Assembly (NCBI GenBank): GCA_030268105.1
Contig: BSDZ01000103.1
Span: 1,864,501-1,928,500, forward strand
Length of the DNA stretch: 64,000 nt
Direction: 5' to 3'
DNA from: Volvox africanus
Lineage: Eukaryota > Chlorophyta > Chlorophyceae > Chlamydomonadales > Volvocaceae
A program made the translations under genes and the position numbers. The notes under the pieces are model-generated. The model had not been told where the DNA came from, made no database searches, and worked only from the letters and a program-made list of their open reading frames with translations. The first letter of the stretch is position 1. Every line of letters begins with the position of its first letter. Positions 42,963 through 53,239 of this stretch are shown piece by piece.

Positions 42963-45136
42963 CTACCACTGCACCCGTACTGCTACAACCTGCCAAATCG
43001 GAGGAGGAAGGTGCTCGAACCTCCCATCCCAGGAGCAAACAGCACGGTGTTGGATGGGAGGATAACCAATGAAAGCCAAACGCATGTCCAACGCATAGCG
43101 GGGCACGGGGGTAGCTGCTCCCCGCGCGCCATGCATGAACGCCCAAACTACCATTGCACTCGTACTGCCACCACCTGCCACTGAGGGGGGGGGCAGGTAG
43201 CGGCTCGACCCGCCCTCGCCCGGAGCGAAAAGCTCTGTATTGGAAGGCAGGAAGACCAGATCTACCGGTAGCTCCATCAGCAGCTGCCACCATGGTTGTG
43301 CCGTCCAATAGGGCACCACCAACGTGACACACGCTTGCTCCTCCCGGACCTTCTGCACCACGGCCAACAAGAAGTCCGTGTCCAGGGGCGGGCAGCCGTA
43401 AGCATTGGACCCACCCCAGGGCTGCAGCAAGGCGTTGACCCCAGCCGAGCCAGGGCAGTGAAAAAGCGAAAAGATGCGTGGCACATGCGTGTTGAGGTGC
43501 GTGGCGAACAGATCCACATCGAACGGACCAAACTGGCGCTCTAGCAAACAAAAATAACGAGGGTGGATTCGGTAGTCACCCCGATCAACCCAACGGGAGG
43601 CCACATCCGCCTCGTTAGCTGCACTGGCAACACGCTCGACTTGCAAAATGATGTTGTGCTTCTGAAGAAAATCCCACAAGCACTGGAGCTCAGCGTGCAT
43701 AGCGGGCGACCGTGAAGAAAGGCGGCCCATAACGGCCTGCATACACATGTTATCCTCCCGAATCAAAACAACTCGCTGCTGCACGTAAGGCAAAAAGGAC
43801 TCCAAAGCGTAACGCACCGCGCGCAGCTCCTTCCAATTGATATGCGCGGGCACCTCAGCACACGACCAGTAACCGCGCGCCGTGCGACCATGCAGCACGG
43901 CGCCCCAAGAGTGACGGGATGCATCCACAGACAGCTCAACAGCCGCGGGGCCCAAGTGAATGGCCGCAGAACAGTGTCGGGTAGGCACCGCCGTCTACCA
44001 ATCAAGATCCCGCATAGAACCCCGAGACAGGCGCACCCAGCCAGACCAGCCCACCGGCTGCTTGAGGTCATCATAGAAGTTGCGCAGGAAAAGGGGGGCG
44101 GGGGTGAGGGCCAGCTTCACACTCTGAGCGAAACCACACAACTTAGCCAGTTCTCGCTTCTGAACCAGGCGGCGATTCTTCTTGGCTGTAATGCGCAGTC
44201 CAATCATCAACCGGCGCAACTTGGCCAACTTCTCCTTGGGCACCTCGAACAAACCATCTGCCGTATTAACAGTGATACCTAAGTGGTAAACAGACTGAGA
44301 CGGCGTCCACTGGCACTTCGTGGGATGGCAAGATAGGCCCAAGAATTCAATGCTCTCCTTGATCCACTGAGCTCCAACACGGGCTTGCTGCTCGGAAGTG
44401 AAAACAAACAGAAAATCATCAAGGTACGGTAAGACACGCACACCCAGCCGGGCAGGTCGACCACACCGCGCCGGGGGATAAAACTGGTGTGGGGGAAGGG
44501 GGGGCTTCAGGTGAGAACGCCCACCACCAACCGAGGCCAGGGGATCACGCCAGAAACGCACATGATCTTGGAAAACCAATAAGGGCTGTTGAGCCAGCCC
44601 ATTGGTAGTGCGTTCACCTGGTATAACACACCACAGAAACGAAAAACAAAGAAACGACGGTCGGCCTCACGAATGGGAATGTGGTAGAAGGCATCCGCCA
44701 GGTCCACCTTGACCATCCATGAGCCCTGAATACCCATCCGCCGGAGCATACGGAGGGACTCATAACGACACTTGTAGGCCTTCTGCGCAATATTCATGCG
44801 CTTCAGGTTGACAACCAACCGCCACGACCCACTACCCGGTTTGGGCACACAGAACGCGTTCACCACATGCTTGACTGCCTAAGGGGCCTCCACCCGAGAA
44901 ATAGCGCCAAGCGCGATCAACCGGGGCTCCTCCTGTTCTAACAACCATCGGCGCTGCTCAATTGTGACCGGGAAACTGGGTAGATCGAACGCAGGTGGCG
45001 GACGCCCCCCCAAGAACTCCACCGGGACACCATGCTTCAACACGTGCAACGTGCGTGTATCAGCATCAATAGCTTTCCACGCAGCCAACCTAGCTGTGAC
45101 CCGCGCATGCAGGGGTGTAGCGGAATGCGAGGTCAT
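42963..45136 (-). pseudogene. reverse transcriptase / RNase H / methyltransferase-like region of the DIRS-like element
   Basis: Read from 45136 leftward. A lead-in with RRWLLEQEEPRLIALGAI is followed by an in-frame TAG at 44881-44879. The RT follows with NAFCVPKPGSGSWRLVVNLK and KVDLADAFYHIPI (motif A Asp). A frame change near 44570 precedes VRVLPYLDDFLFVF (YxDD catalytic motif). A second TAG at 43997-43995 separates this from RNase H (VELSVDASRHSWGAVLHG). Last comes a DIRS-type region (GPFDVDLFATHLNTHVPRIF; VPYWTAQPWW). The tail contains an imperfect 180-bp tandem duplication. Two stops and one frameshift make it inactive. Confidence 0.85.
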
Positions 45137-45414
45137 GATCTAATGGTCCTGCCCCGACCCCGTCTGGGCCGAGGCACCAGCAGCCGCTACGGCACGCGCA
45201 GGCTGAAAAACACAACCACTGACGCCACGTCCACGACCCCGGCGGCCAAGGCCACCGTGCCCACGGAACTGCCCACTATTGCTGCTCCGGCGAACCTCCG
45301 GCTCAGCCAAAGACTTAAGGGTCACCTTTGCTCTAGCCTTCGCACAATCTGCATCGAACTCCCGAGTAACGTCATCCAGCAGAGGACGTTCCGACTTGGC
45401 GAAGTAGCGCTGAT
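45137..45414 (-). pseudogene. gag-like C-terminal remnant of the DIRS-like element
   Basis: Minus-strand open frame ending at 45140 with AKVTLKSLAEPEVRRSSNSG then a Gly/Arg-rich stretch (GGLGRRGRGRG), plausible as a nucleic-acid-binding gag end. Its 5' part is lost where the H1 LTR begins; the frame continues into the LTR only by chance. Confidence 0.5.
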
Positions 45415-46230
45415 TGTTGTACGCCGGTTCGATCACCATTCACACCGAAATAGGTCGCAATACATTCGAGCATTGTGAAGCATGATATAATGATATTAGC
45501 ATGATATACTCGAGTATATCTAGCTAATCAGGCATGTCGCATTAACATCCAAGACATCGCGCTGTCGGTCAACATGTTTGACTCGAGGCTGATAATTAAT
45601 GCGCGACCTATCCATTGGCATATTATATCACGTAATAATACTTTAAATATTATTACTTCATCTGTGTCATAAACCATACGCGTATGCGAGAATGCGACGA
45701 TCGCGATGGTTGGGTCGGCAACCGAATATCGATATTCGGACCTTCGCATATTGCATGCGTTGCATCCATTAATATCACGGATGACACAATATTCAGAACA
45801 GTGCTACGAAGGTCCTCACACTTGAGATCGGAATCCAGTGAGACCTGTACTGCACATCGGTATCACGACGTGATAGGTGCGAGGACGGCCGCCTAAGAGA
45901 CCGAAGTCGGCTCAACGCTACTTTGGATTAAGTACTCACGTACTTAACTCAGTCTAATTCCCATATATACGTTTTACTCATTTATTATCGGCCTGAGCTA
46001 TTCCAGCATATCATTTCCAGCCGGATGATGAACATTGCCCACGGGGTCTGACGGCAGACTTCTAATTTGCAACCGAAGATCATTGTAAGTTGAATCTTTC
46101 CTTGTCCATAAGTCTTCCACTGTCACGTTGCTTGCACTGAAGTGTCTTGCTGTTCGTAAGCACCATGCACATGTAGCTAATACTCAGACGTGCAGATTCA
46201 GTGAATGATCGAAGAAGGAAGGATACAACA
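45415..46230 (+). mobile_element. 5' LTR of chromovirus H1 (family 2)
   Basis: 816 bp, begins TGTTGTACGCC and ends GGATACAACA (inverted TGTTGT/ACAACA ends). Palindrome CCGAATATCGATATTCGG at 45722-45739. Same family as the LTRs at 54573-55383 and 61487-62299 but more diverged. The matching 3' LTR is absent. Confidence 0.9.
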
Positions 46231-46234
46231 AATT

Positions 46235-46253
46235 TGGTATCGAGACAGGTTCG
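46235..46253 (+). other. primer-binding site of H1
   Basis: TGGTATCGAGACAGGTTCG four bases after the LTR. Its complement ends in ACCA, as a tRNA 3' end would, and resembles the A element site TGGTATCCTGACAGGTTCG. Confidence 0.7.
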
Positions 46254-46792
46254 TTGCCTGACTGCCTAATGATGCTCGATCGGAAGTAAGTTCTTTCTAG
46301 GACGACTGTCGACGATGGGCGATGTAGCCCACTAGACATTATCGCCGAAGAACTTGTCCACGCCGTATTAGATACTGTTGCTTCCAAATTGTGATTGCTT
46401 TTATACCTTTGTAGTTTACTGCAATTGTGGTGTGAGCCTTCGCTCTGAGTTGCAGGTGAAACTAGTGGTCCGGCAACACTTGCCATAGCTCCTGGTTACA
46501 ACTTGCGTTCTAATCAGCTGAAGGCTTTGATCGCGCAGACTACAGGGACCAACTGAGTACGTATCTGCCATATCTACTCGAAGCCTGCAAGAGTATTGTC
46601 GGTTTGCTGACCGAATTGCTTGTGCTCTTGTGCTAGATTCGTGTGAATCGCTTGCACACTTGCGTTAGAATTATGTGCATCGTTTATTGTCACACAATTT
46701 GAATATATTGGTCAGTGTTCCATGATGGCGGGACGTGACGACCCGTCGTATGTAGGCTTGGCATATCAACTTGAGCCGGGTACCGTTCCTAG

Positions 46793-47616
46793 TGTTGTGC
46801 TACGGTTAGTTTCCCGCCGATGCGTAGGTCGATGTGATCCTACAAGGCGAAGTGCTATTGTGATGAACACATTGCATATGAATGAATCTGCATGATATAA
46901 ATGTATTCGTGTACATTTATATATGCATTTGGCATGTTGTCATTACCCATCACGACATCGCATCATGGCAAATCCGCCTAGCATGCATGAAAGCCCGAAG
47001 CATTGAAGTGCGCATTATGCTCGTGCTACGAAACGATAGGTAATGTTATCTGATATAATATTACTTCATTACAGCACACGTTGAGAGCGCCGCACTCATC
47101 GCGACACATGCCCTGCAACCGGATATCGTTATCCGGACCCTTGCATCATGCGAATGCCGGAAAGGCTTATACGTTGTTATGCGTAGACATCGCCTATACG
47201 CAGTAGGATTGTCACATCTAGGATCGGCCTCCTAATGTGAATCGTACGGCATTGCGATACTATGAGTATAACAGATGCGAGGACGGCTAAGCAAGACAAG
47301 ACATTCTATACCGGAGAACACTCGTGTGTTCTATATTACTATTGCTATACGCTATTCTACTTAGCCCGAGCTAAGCCTGAACTTCGCTAATCACTGCCGC
47401 GTGGTGATTGCTTGCTTCCGGCGCTGACGGCGATTTCGTCCATTGCATCGTTCCGATCTGTAAGACTGTAAGTTATATCTCTCTTCGTCTTGAAGTCTTC
47501 CGCTGTCTCTGTTTGCTCTCGCTTGCCTTGCTGTACTTGCAAGTGCTCGCGCATCGGTGTCGAAAGTCTCCAGACGTGCAGATACTTATGAGCAAATGCG
47601 AACGAGAGGTACAACA
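46793..47616 (+). repeat. 5' LTR of element A
   Basis: 824 bp, TGTTGTGCTACGG to GGTACAACA. Contains CCGGATATCGTTATCCGG at 47119-47136. Promoter and poly(A) functions are expected here but no TATA box is certain. Confidence 0.95.
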
Positions 47617-47619
47617 AAT

Positions 47620-47638
47620 TGGTATCCTGACAGGTTCG
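47620..47638 (+). other. primer-binding site of element A
   Basis: TGGTATCCTGACAGGTTCG, three bases inside the LTR end. Complementary to a tRNA 3' end ...ATACCA. TGGTAT also starts the initiator-Met sites of plant retroelements, but the matching tRNA is not in this window. Confidence 0.75.
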
Positions 47639-47683
47639 TTGCCTAATTGTCTCTCTTTGTCTAATCGGAAGTAGGTTCTTTCT

Positions 47684-47995
47684 ATGGCGAGTTCCAGCGA
47701 TGAACCATGAGGACCGCTAGATACTTTTGCCGAAGACCTAGGCCGCGCCGTTTTGGACGCCGCCGCTTCCGGTTTGTAATTGTTTAATTGCTTTTGCTTA
47801 GATTGTTGCACTTGTTGTGTAAGTGTACGCTCTGAGTCGCAGGTAATCTCAGTGCACCGGCATTGCTTGCCGCGGCGACTGAGACCGGCTTTTGTCCGGA
47901 CCATTTGGCGACCCTCATCGCCCAAACTACGGAGATCAGGACTCAGCTGGGCAAGTACTTGCTGAGTTTACTGAATCTTCTCAAGAGTACTGTCG
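47684..47995 (+). CDS. probable spliced leader exons of element A gag
   Basis: Exon 1, 47684-47771, encodes MAS... ending DTFAEDLGRAVLDAAAS, then donor GTTTGT. Exon 2, 47843-47995, follows a CAG acceptor and encodes PDHLATLIAQTTEIRTQLG and LLNLLKSTVG, then donor GTAGGC. Both junctions are phase 1. Element B has the same two blocks with the same phases and borders (55451-55538, 55611-55760). Exon 1 of A has an in-frame TGA at 47708-47710. How exon 2 joins the gag ORF at 48083 is unresolved, since no acceptor keeps phase in both copies. Confidence 0.5.
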
Positions 47996-48082
47996 GTAGG
48001 CTCACCGAATCGCTTTGTACTCTTGCCTTTGCGGTAGAAGTCGGCTTCTACTACGCAAACCTAGGGTATCGCTTCGTGCTCC

Positions 48083-49318
48083 ATGTCCGCGGAACACGAT
48101 GATACGCCGCACACTAGTCTAGCTAGCCAACCCGATTTTGTTGTGGCTGCTAGAGCTCCGGATAGGGGTCTTGAGACTGTTGGCACGCGAGCCACTCAAG
48201 ATCCCCTTTTCCTTCAGACCCCTGCTCACTTAATTGTGCCGCATTCAGCAGTGAACACGAATATGGACAACACTGCTGGACCAAGGGTTCTGCCATTACC
48301 TCAAGCTCGAGGGAATGATGACATCCCTGAGGTGATGAGACTGTCGATTCCCGTTCCTAGGCTCAATATTTCGCTGACCGACAAGACACCAGGGCATAGC
48401 ATAGCCGATGCAACTCATGCGTACGTGCGTGACGCTAAAAAGTATCTCCAGGCTGTTCATGGTGGCGATAATGACGGTATCAGGTGTCTCTTCGTTGGTA
48501 ACACCCTCGAGGGCTCAGCGAAGGACTGGTATCGCAATTGGACCAACGCCCGGGGCAACTATACTTTTGATGAGTTGGTCGCCGCTTTGCTCGCACGATT
48601 CACTACTGAGGTTCAAGCACGCGATGTGGAAGCTCGTAAGGTTTTGGCAGCCGGTAGCTACCACATGCGTCGGGATGAAAATGTACCTGCGTACCAGTCA
48701 CACTTCGAAGCACTTGTGACTCCCATTGCTGACCTCACTGAATCCGAGCGTGTCTTTTGGTTTAGGCGAGGCCTGACGAAACTTTTGGCTAAATGGTGCG
48801 CTACTGACTTGGTTGGAGCGCAGATCAAGTCGTATGATGCTTTGGTCGCTTTTGCTAAGGGCACGGAGATACAACTCCTTGCCGGTGAGGAAGAAGTCAA
48901 GTCTGTCCCTCGTGCAAATGCCGTGCAAGTGCAGGATCCGCTTGGGGAAGCCGTAGCTCTTGACCAGGACTTCGGAGCGACCCGCCCCACGCCTACTGCC
49001 GCGACGCGACGCAGCAACCGGCAACGCCAGGCGCGCGGGGGCGCTAGCTCGGGTGTCCGTGGGTCAGGAGGAGCAGGTCCGAGCTCGGACCCGGCTAAAA
49101 ACAGGAAGCGTGGTGGTGCGCCGTCGACGGCAGCCGCACAGCATTCCGACCCCAATGCGAAGCGGACTTGCACGGATGACACGTATATGCCAAAATGGAA
49201 TTGCAATCGTTCCGAATTCGAGCGTCGGAAATTGGCCAACGTTTGTCTACGGTGTGCGGAGAGCCATTCCACGAAGGATTGCCCGCTAATGCCGCCGTTT
49301 GTACCTCAGCCGAAATAG
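48083..49318 (+). CDS. gag polyprotein of element A
   Basis: 411 residues. Capsid-like core with AYVRDAKKYLQAVHG, FVGNTLEGSAKDWYRNW and FDELVAALLARF (retrotransposon gag fold, about residues 110-240). A basic Ser/Gly/Arg-rich linker follows, then a zinc knuckle CLRCAESHSTKDC (CX2CX3HX4C) near the end. Packages element RNA into virus-like particles. Ends in UAG at 49316-49318 with the pol frame continuing in the same register. Confidence 0.92.
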   Translation: MSAEHDDTPHTSLASQPDFVVAARAPDRGLETVGTRATQDPLFLQTPAHLIVPHSAVNTNMDNTAGPRVLPLPQARGNDDIPEVMRLSIPVPRLNISLTDKTPGHSIADATHAYVRDAKKYLQAVHGGDNDGIRCLFVGNTLEGSAKDWYRNWTNARGNYTFDELVAALLARFTTEVQARDVEARKVLAAGSYHMRRDENVPAYQSHFEALVTPIADLTESERVFWFRRGLTKLLAKWCATDLVGAQIKSYDALVAFAKGTEIQLLAGEEEVKSVPRANAVQVQDPLGEAVALDQDFGATRPTPTAATRRSNRQRQARGGASSGVRGSGGAGPSSDPAKNRKRGGAPSTAAAQHSDPNAKRTCTDDTYMPKWNCNRSEFERRKLANVCLRCAESHSTKDCPLMPPFVPQPK

Positions 49319-52300
49319 GGGCTTGCCCGGGTTCCTGCGGAGGGGGCACCACCTGGGATTTCTGAACTAACGCGTGGTCGGTGGTCATCCTTACGGCCAG
49401 CCGTTAAGGCATTGTTGCCTTGTGTACTTGGACACATCAAGCGAGTCATTGCGCGACGCATCACGCTTGACGGACGCACGGGACTTCTCTGCTTCAACCC
49501 GTTGTGTAATTTGTTTACACCTCGCCGTCCCCTGTCGTCTATCGATCTGTCTAACCACGTGGTTTTGTTCATCCCCTCGTCTCTGCGTGAGATGTCGGAA
49601 CAGTTGGCCATATACAGGAGGTGTAGGCTTCAATATCCAGGCACCGCCGCATGTGTTTTACTCCCCGCTTTCTGTCGGCGCAAGGCAGAGGCATCGTTAA
49701 GGGGTATGCGGCATGTCCACCGGTTCGAGCCGGGCACCGTTTTGTTTAATGGTGTGGATCGGGAGGGTACGCTGGCTCCGTGGCCAAGCACATCCTACTC
49801 GGTTGACGTTTGGTACGAAGCTCCTGACGGGGGTGCCGTAGGTTACGGACCCGCCCTAAGTGCACTGACGTTGTCTGCTGGGCAGTCGCTCGTAGATAAC
49901 CGTGTCCCTGTGGTTCAGATCGGTTTGAATGGCCGTACTCTGAAGGCACTTGTTGACACCGGTGCCAGCGACGACTTCATCTCTGTCGCAGAGGTGAATG
50001 CGCTGGGGTTGTCCCCAGAGTCGTCTGATTGTCCACAGGTTACCCTTGCTGACGGGGGTAAGCATCCCATCGTGGGCAGGATTACCCTTAGCCTATCGAT
50101 AGGCCCTTTGCGTGTTGTGACCCGGCCGTACGTGCTGCAGGGCTTAGCAGAGACTGCACCGTACATAATGGGGTCGTCGACATTACGGCAGTACCGCGCG
50201 CGCATCGACATGGAGACCGCAACCCTGCATATGTGCAAGGGTACTCTGTCGATTAAGGTACCTTTCCTGTCGTTCAAACATGTCACACCAAAGGAGGGCG
50301 AAACTGAGGCGGTGCCTATGGTTAATTTCGCTGTGACCACAATGGCTGCGCGAATCGAACCAGAGCTAGTCGGGCGTAAGGAGGCCGTCCATTTGTTACG
50401 GAAGGGTGCCCACGGACTGCTTTTAAGGCCGCGGGTGAGCTGTTGTGTCACCACCACGCAGATTTCTGCGGATCGTGAGGTTGAGGCCCTACTGTCGCAG
50501 TATGAGGACGTCTTTAAAGATATCCCTGGCCTACCACCTATGCGTCCTGTTGATCACACAATCCCTCTCGTGCCTGGAGCGCAGCCTACGGCCCGGCCAA
50601 TGTACAGGTTGAGTCCATTGGAGCTGGACGAGGTGAAGCGCCAGGTGACGGATTTGCTCACGAAGGGTATGATACGCCCCAGCACATCCCCGTATTCTGC
50701 ACCGATTTTGTTTGTCGGTAAGAAGGATGGGACCTTGCGCATGTGCATTGATTACCGGGGGTTAAATGCGAATACGGTGAAAAATCGCTACCCTTTGCCA
50801 CGTGTTGACGACCTGTTGGATAAGCTGAAGGGCTCGGCTTATTTTTCCTCAATTGACTTACAACAGGGCTACAATCAGATTCGCATGGCTGCCTCTGATA
50901 TCCCGAAAACCGCTTTTCGGACGCCCTTCGGTCACTTTGAGTATACGGTCCTATCGTTTGGTTTGACTAATGCCCCTGCGACGTTTCAGGTGGTTATGGA
51001 CCGAATGTTTAGGCCGTTTATCGACAGGTTCGTTGTTTGCTACCTGGATGACATCTTGGTTTATTCTAAGACGCGCGAGGAGCACTTGGAGCATCTTCGG
51101 CTCGTGCTCGACGTTATGAGGCGGGAGCAATTGTTTGCTAAACGCGCCAAATGCTTTTGGGCGCAGCCTCAGGTGGAATATTTGGGCCACATTGTGTTGG
51201 CCACCGGTGTGAAGATGGACCCGCGGAAGGTCGCCGTGGTTCGCGATTGGCCCGCGCCTCAGAACCTCACGGAGCTGCGTAAGTTCCTTGGCTTGACCAA
51301 TTATTTCCGAAAGTTCATTGAAAAATATTCCATCATTGCGGCCCCGCTTACTAACTTAACTCGCAAAGGCGTTTTCGTTTCGCTCGAGTCGTGGACGTCG
51401 CAATGCCAGCGGGCATTCGAAGAGCTCAAACGAATCGTTGCCGAAGATGTCACCCTTGCATTCCCTGATTACTCGTTGCCATTTCGTGTTGAGGTAGTGT
51501 CTGATGCCTCAATATTTGGAAGCGGCGCTGTATTGTTACAGGAAGGGCGACCGATCGCCTTCACGAGTAAGAAGTTTTCTGGTGCGGAGATTTGCTACAC
51601 CACCGGGGAACAGGAGCTTCTGGCCGTGCTGCATGCTTTAAAGGAATGGCGCTGTTACCTCGAGGGACGCCCGTTTACTTTAAAGACTGACCATAAGCCC
51701 CTAACGTTTTTGCAAAGCGTTCCGACGTTGAACCGCCGTCAGGCTAGGTGGATGGAATACCTAGCTAGGTTCGACTGCACCTGGGAGTATATTTCTGGTA
51801 AATTGAATATTGCCGATGCTCTCAGTCGACATCCGTCGCTACACGCTGCAATTTTGGCAGCGCCCGTAGTGCGGCCGCGTAGCGAGGAGGTACCGGTCGC
51901 GACCGACCTCGCGGAGCGGTTGAAGGTTGCCTACAACGCAGACACCTGGTTCGTGGACCCGGCTAATGTAGAAAACCTTCGCAAGCAGAATGGCCTTTGG
52001 CTACGGACGGAGGGTGCAGCTACGCAAATCGTCGTTCCGAACGACGACGCGCTACGCTACGACATCCTTGCGCGGTTCCACGAGGACCCGTTAGCAGGAC
52101 ACCCTGGTAGCAAGCGATTGATCGACTTGGTGCAACGTTCCTTTTGGTGGCCTCGTTTGGCTAAGGATGCGGCGAACTTCGTCCAGACATGCAGTCTGTG
52201 CCAGCGCAATAAGGCTTTGTCCGGTAAGGGCCATGGGTTGTTGCAACCGTTGCCTGTCCCGGATGCGCCTTGGGAAAGTGTTTCCATGGACTTCGTAGTC

Positions 52301-53239
52301 GCGCTGCCCAAAACTGAGGGGGGATATGATGCGGTGTTCGTAATGGTCGATCGTCTGACTAAGATGGTTCACCTAGCACCATGCACATCATCCTGCACGG
52401 CTGAGCAAACCGCACGTTTGTTTTTTGATAATGTGGTTCGGTTACACGGGGTTCCCAAAAACGTGATCTCGGACCGCGGTGGGCAGTTCATGTCTAAGTT
52501 TTGGGAAGCGCTCTGCAAACTAGTTGGCATGCGCGTCAACCTGAGCACGGCGTATCACCCGCAGACTGATGGTCAAACCGAACGCACAAATTGCACGTTG
52601 GGTGATATGTTGCGCAATTATGCTGGTCGCACACCACTTGTTTGGGATACGTATTTGACTGCGGCAGAATTTGCGCTTAACAACGCTGTGAACCGCTCAA
52701 CAGGCAAAAGTCCGTTCTTTCTTAACTACGGGTTTCATCCTGCGCTACCTGTGTGGCGTGAGTTGGAAGTGAACGTGCCTGCTGCTAAACTTTTTGCCAA
52801 GTCTTTTATGTCCCGAATCACAGACGCGAAGTCGTGTTTGGACGCGGCGCAGCAACGAACGACGGAATATTACAACAAATCCAAGCAGGATGTGACGTTT
52901 TCGGAAGGGCAACTCGTGTTGCTAAGCACCAAGAACTTGCGTTCCTTGGCCGACGGATCCCAAAAACTCTTACCTCGCTGGATTGGTCCGTATCCTGTCG
53001 TGCGCATGGTTGGGAATGTGGCTGTGGAGCTTGCATTGCCCGCTGATATGACCATTCACCCCACGTTTCACGTATCGCTTGTTCGTCCGTATCGTGGTAC
53101 GGAACCCATCCCTGAGCCTGCTAACGCCCCCGCAGCGATAGAACCAGTTCCCGAGACCTGGATCGCTGGTAAACAGAAGTTTTACGACATGGAGCGGGTG
53201 TTAGATTATCGCGCGTCGTGTGGGCCGACACCGACGTAA
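49319..53239 (+). CDS. pol polyprotein of element A (protease, RT, RNase H, integrase)
   Basis: Open in the gag frame from directly after the gag UAG. Protease with LVDTGASDDF (Asp codon at 49955). Reverse transcriptase with SSIDLQQGYNQI and CYLDDILVYSK (YLDD at 51041-51052). RNase H with VVSDASIFGSGAVLL, GEQELLAVLHAL and KTDHKPLTF. Integrase with the zinc region (GHPGSKR, CSLCQRNK) and DDE core (MDFVVALP, VISDRGGQF, QTDGQTERTN), then a GPYPVVRMVG module and HPTFHVSLVRPYRG. The order RT-RNase H-integrase makes it Ty3/gypsy. A 2-bp deletion in a CG run near 53210-53215 shifts frame just before the chromodomain, so this copy stops early at 53239. Confidence 0.95.
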   Translation, partial: GLARVPAEGAPPGISELTRGRWSSLRPAVKALLPCVLGHIKRVIARRITLDGRTGLLCFNPLCNLFTPRRPLSSIDLSNHVVLFIPSSLREMSEQLAIYRRCRLQYPGTAACVLLPAFCRRKAEASLRGMRHVHRFEPGTVLFNGVDREGTLAPWPSTSYSVDVWYEAPDGGAVGYGPALSALTLSAGQSLVDNRVPVVQIGLNGRTLKALVDTGASDDFISVAEVNALGLSPESSDCPQVTLADGGKHPIVGRITLSLSIGPLRVVTRPYVLQGLAETAPYIMGSSTLRQYRARIDMETATLHMCKGTLSIKVPFLSFKHVTPKEGETEAVPMVNFAVTTMAARIEPELVGRKEAVHLLRKGAHGLLLRPRVSCCVTTTQISADREVEALLSQYEDVFKDIPGLPPMRPVDHTIPLVPGAQPTARPMYRLSPLELDEVKRQVTDLLTKGMIRPSTSPYSAPILFVGKKDGTLRMCIDYRGLNANTVKNRYPLPRVDDLLDKLKGSAYFSSIDLQQGYNQIRMAASDIPKTAFRTPFGHFEYTVLSFGLTNAPATFQVVMDRMFRPFIDRFVVCYLDDILVYSKTREEHLEHLRLVLDVMRREQLFAKRAKCFWAQPQVEYLGHIVLATGVKMDPRKVAVVRDWPAPQNLTELRKFLGLTNYFRKFIEKYSIIAAPLTNLTRKGVFVSLESWTSQCQRAFEELKRIVAEDVTLAFPDYSLPFRVEVVSDASIFGSGAVLLQEGRPIAFTSKKFSGAEICYTTGEQELLAVLHALKEWRCYLEGRPFTLKTDHKPLTFLQSVPTLNRRQARWMEYLARFDCTWEYISGKLNIADALSRHPSLHAAILAAPVVRPRSEEVPVATDLAERLKVAYNADTWFVDPANVENLRKQNGLWLRTEGAATQIVVPNDDALRYDILARFHEDPLAGHPGSKRLIDLVQRSFWWPRLAKDAANFVQTCSLCQRNKALSGKGHGLLQPLPVPDAPWESVSMDFVVALPKTEGGYDAVFVMVDRLTKMVHLAPCTSSCTAEQTARLFFDNVVRLHGVPKNVISDRGGQFMSKFWEALCKLVGMRVNLSTAYHPQTDGQTERTNCTLGDMLRNYAGRTPLVWDTYLTAAEFALNNAVNRSTGKSPFFLNYGFHPALPVWRELEVNVPAAKLFAKSFMSRITDAKSCLDAAQQRTTEYYNKSKQDVTFSEGQLVLLSTKNLRSLADGSQKLLPRWIGPYPVVRMVGNVAVELALPADMTIHPTFHVSLVRPYRGTEPIPEPANAPAAIEPVPETWIAGKQKFYDMERVLDYRASCGPTPT

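Larger units (their letters stand above)
41504..45414 (-). mobile_element. DIRS-group (tyrosine recombinase) retroelement, decayed
   Basis: On the minus strand, order: gag-like end, reverse transcriptase, RNase H, a DIRS-type methyltransferase-like region, then tyrosine recombinase. This is the content of DIRS/PAT elements; Kangaroo of Volvox is the known volvocine member. The downstream end carries a 28-bp direct repeat (41504-41531 and 41806-41833), fitting split direct repeats. The upstream end is cut by the H1 LTR at 45415. Several stops and frame changes show it is inactive. Confidence 0.85.

Noticed and set aside
42823..43551. Single 242-codon minus-strand protein
   Set aside because: Mostly the wrong frame of the DIRS methyltransferase-like region; only its last part reflects the recombinase lead-in.
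47408..47674. Small plus-strand protein at the end of the A LTR (also at 54053)
   Set aside because: Lies across the LTR end and primer site; no conservation beyond LTR identity.
49391..50457. Minus-strand frames opposite pol of element A
   Set aside because: Shadows of the pol frame; the same shadows recur opposite element C.
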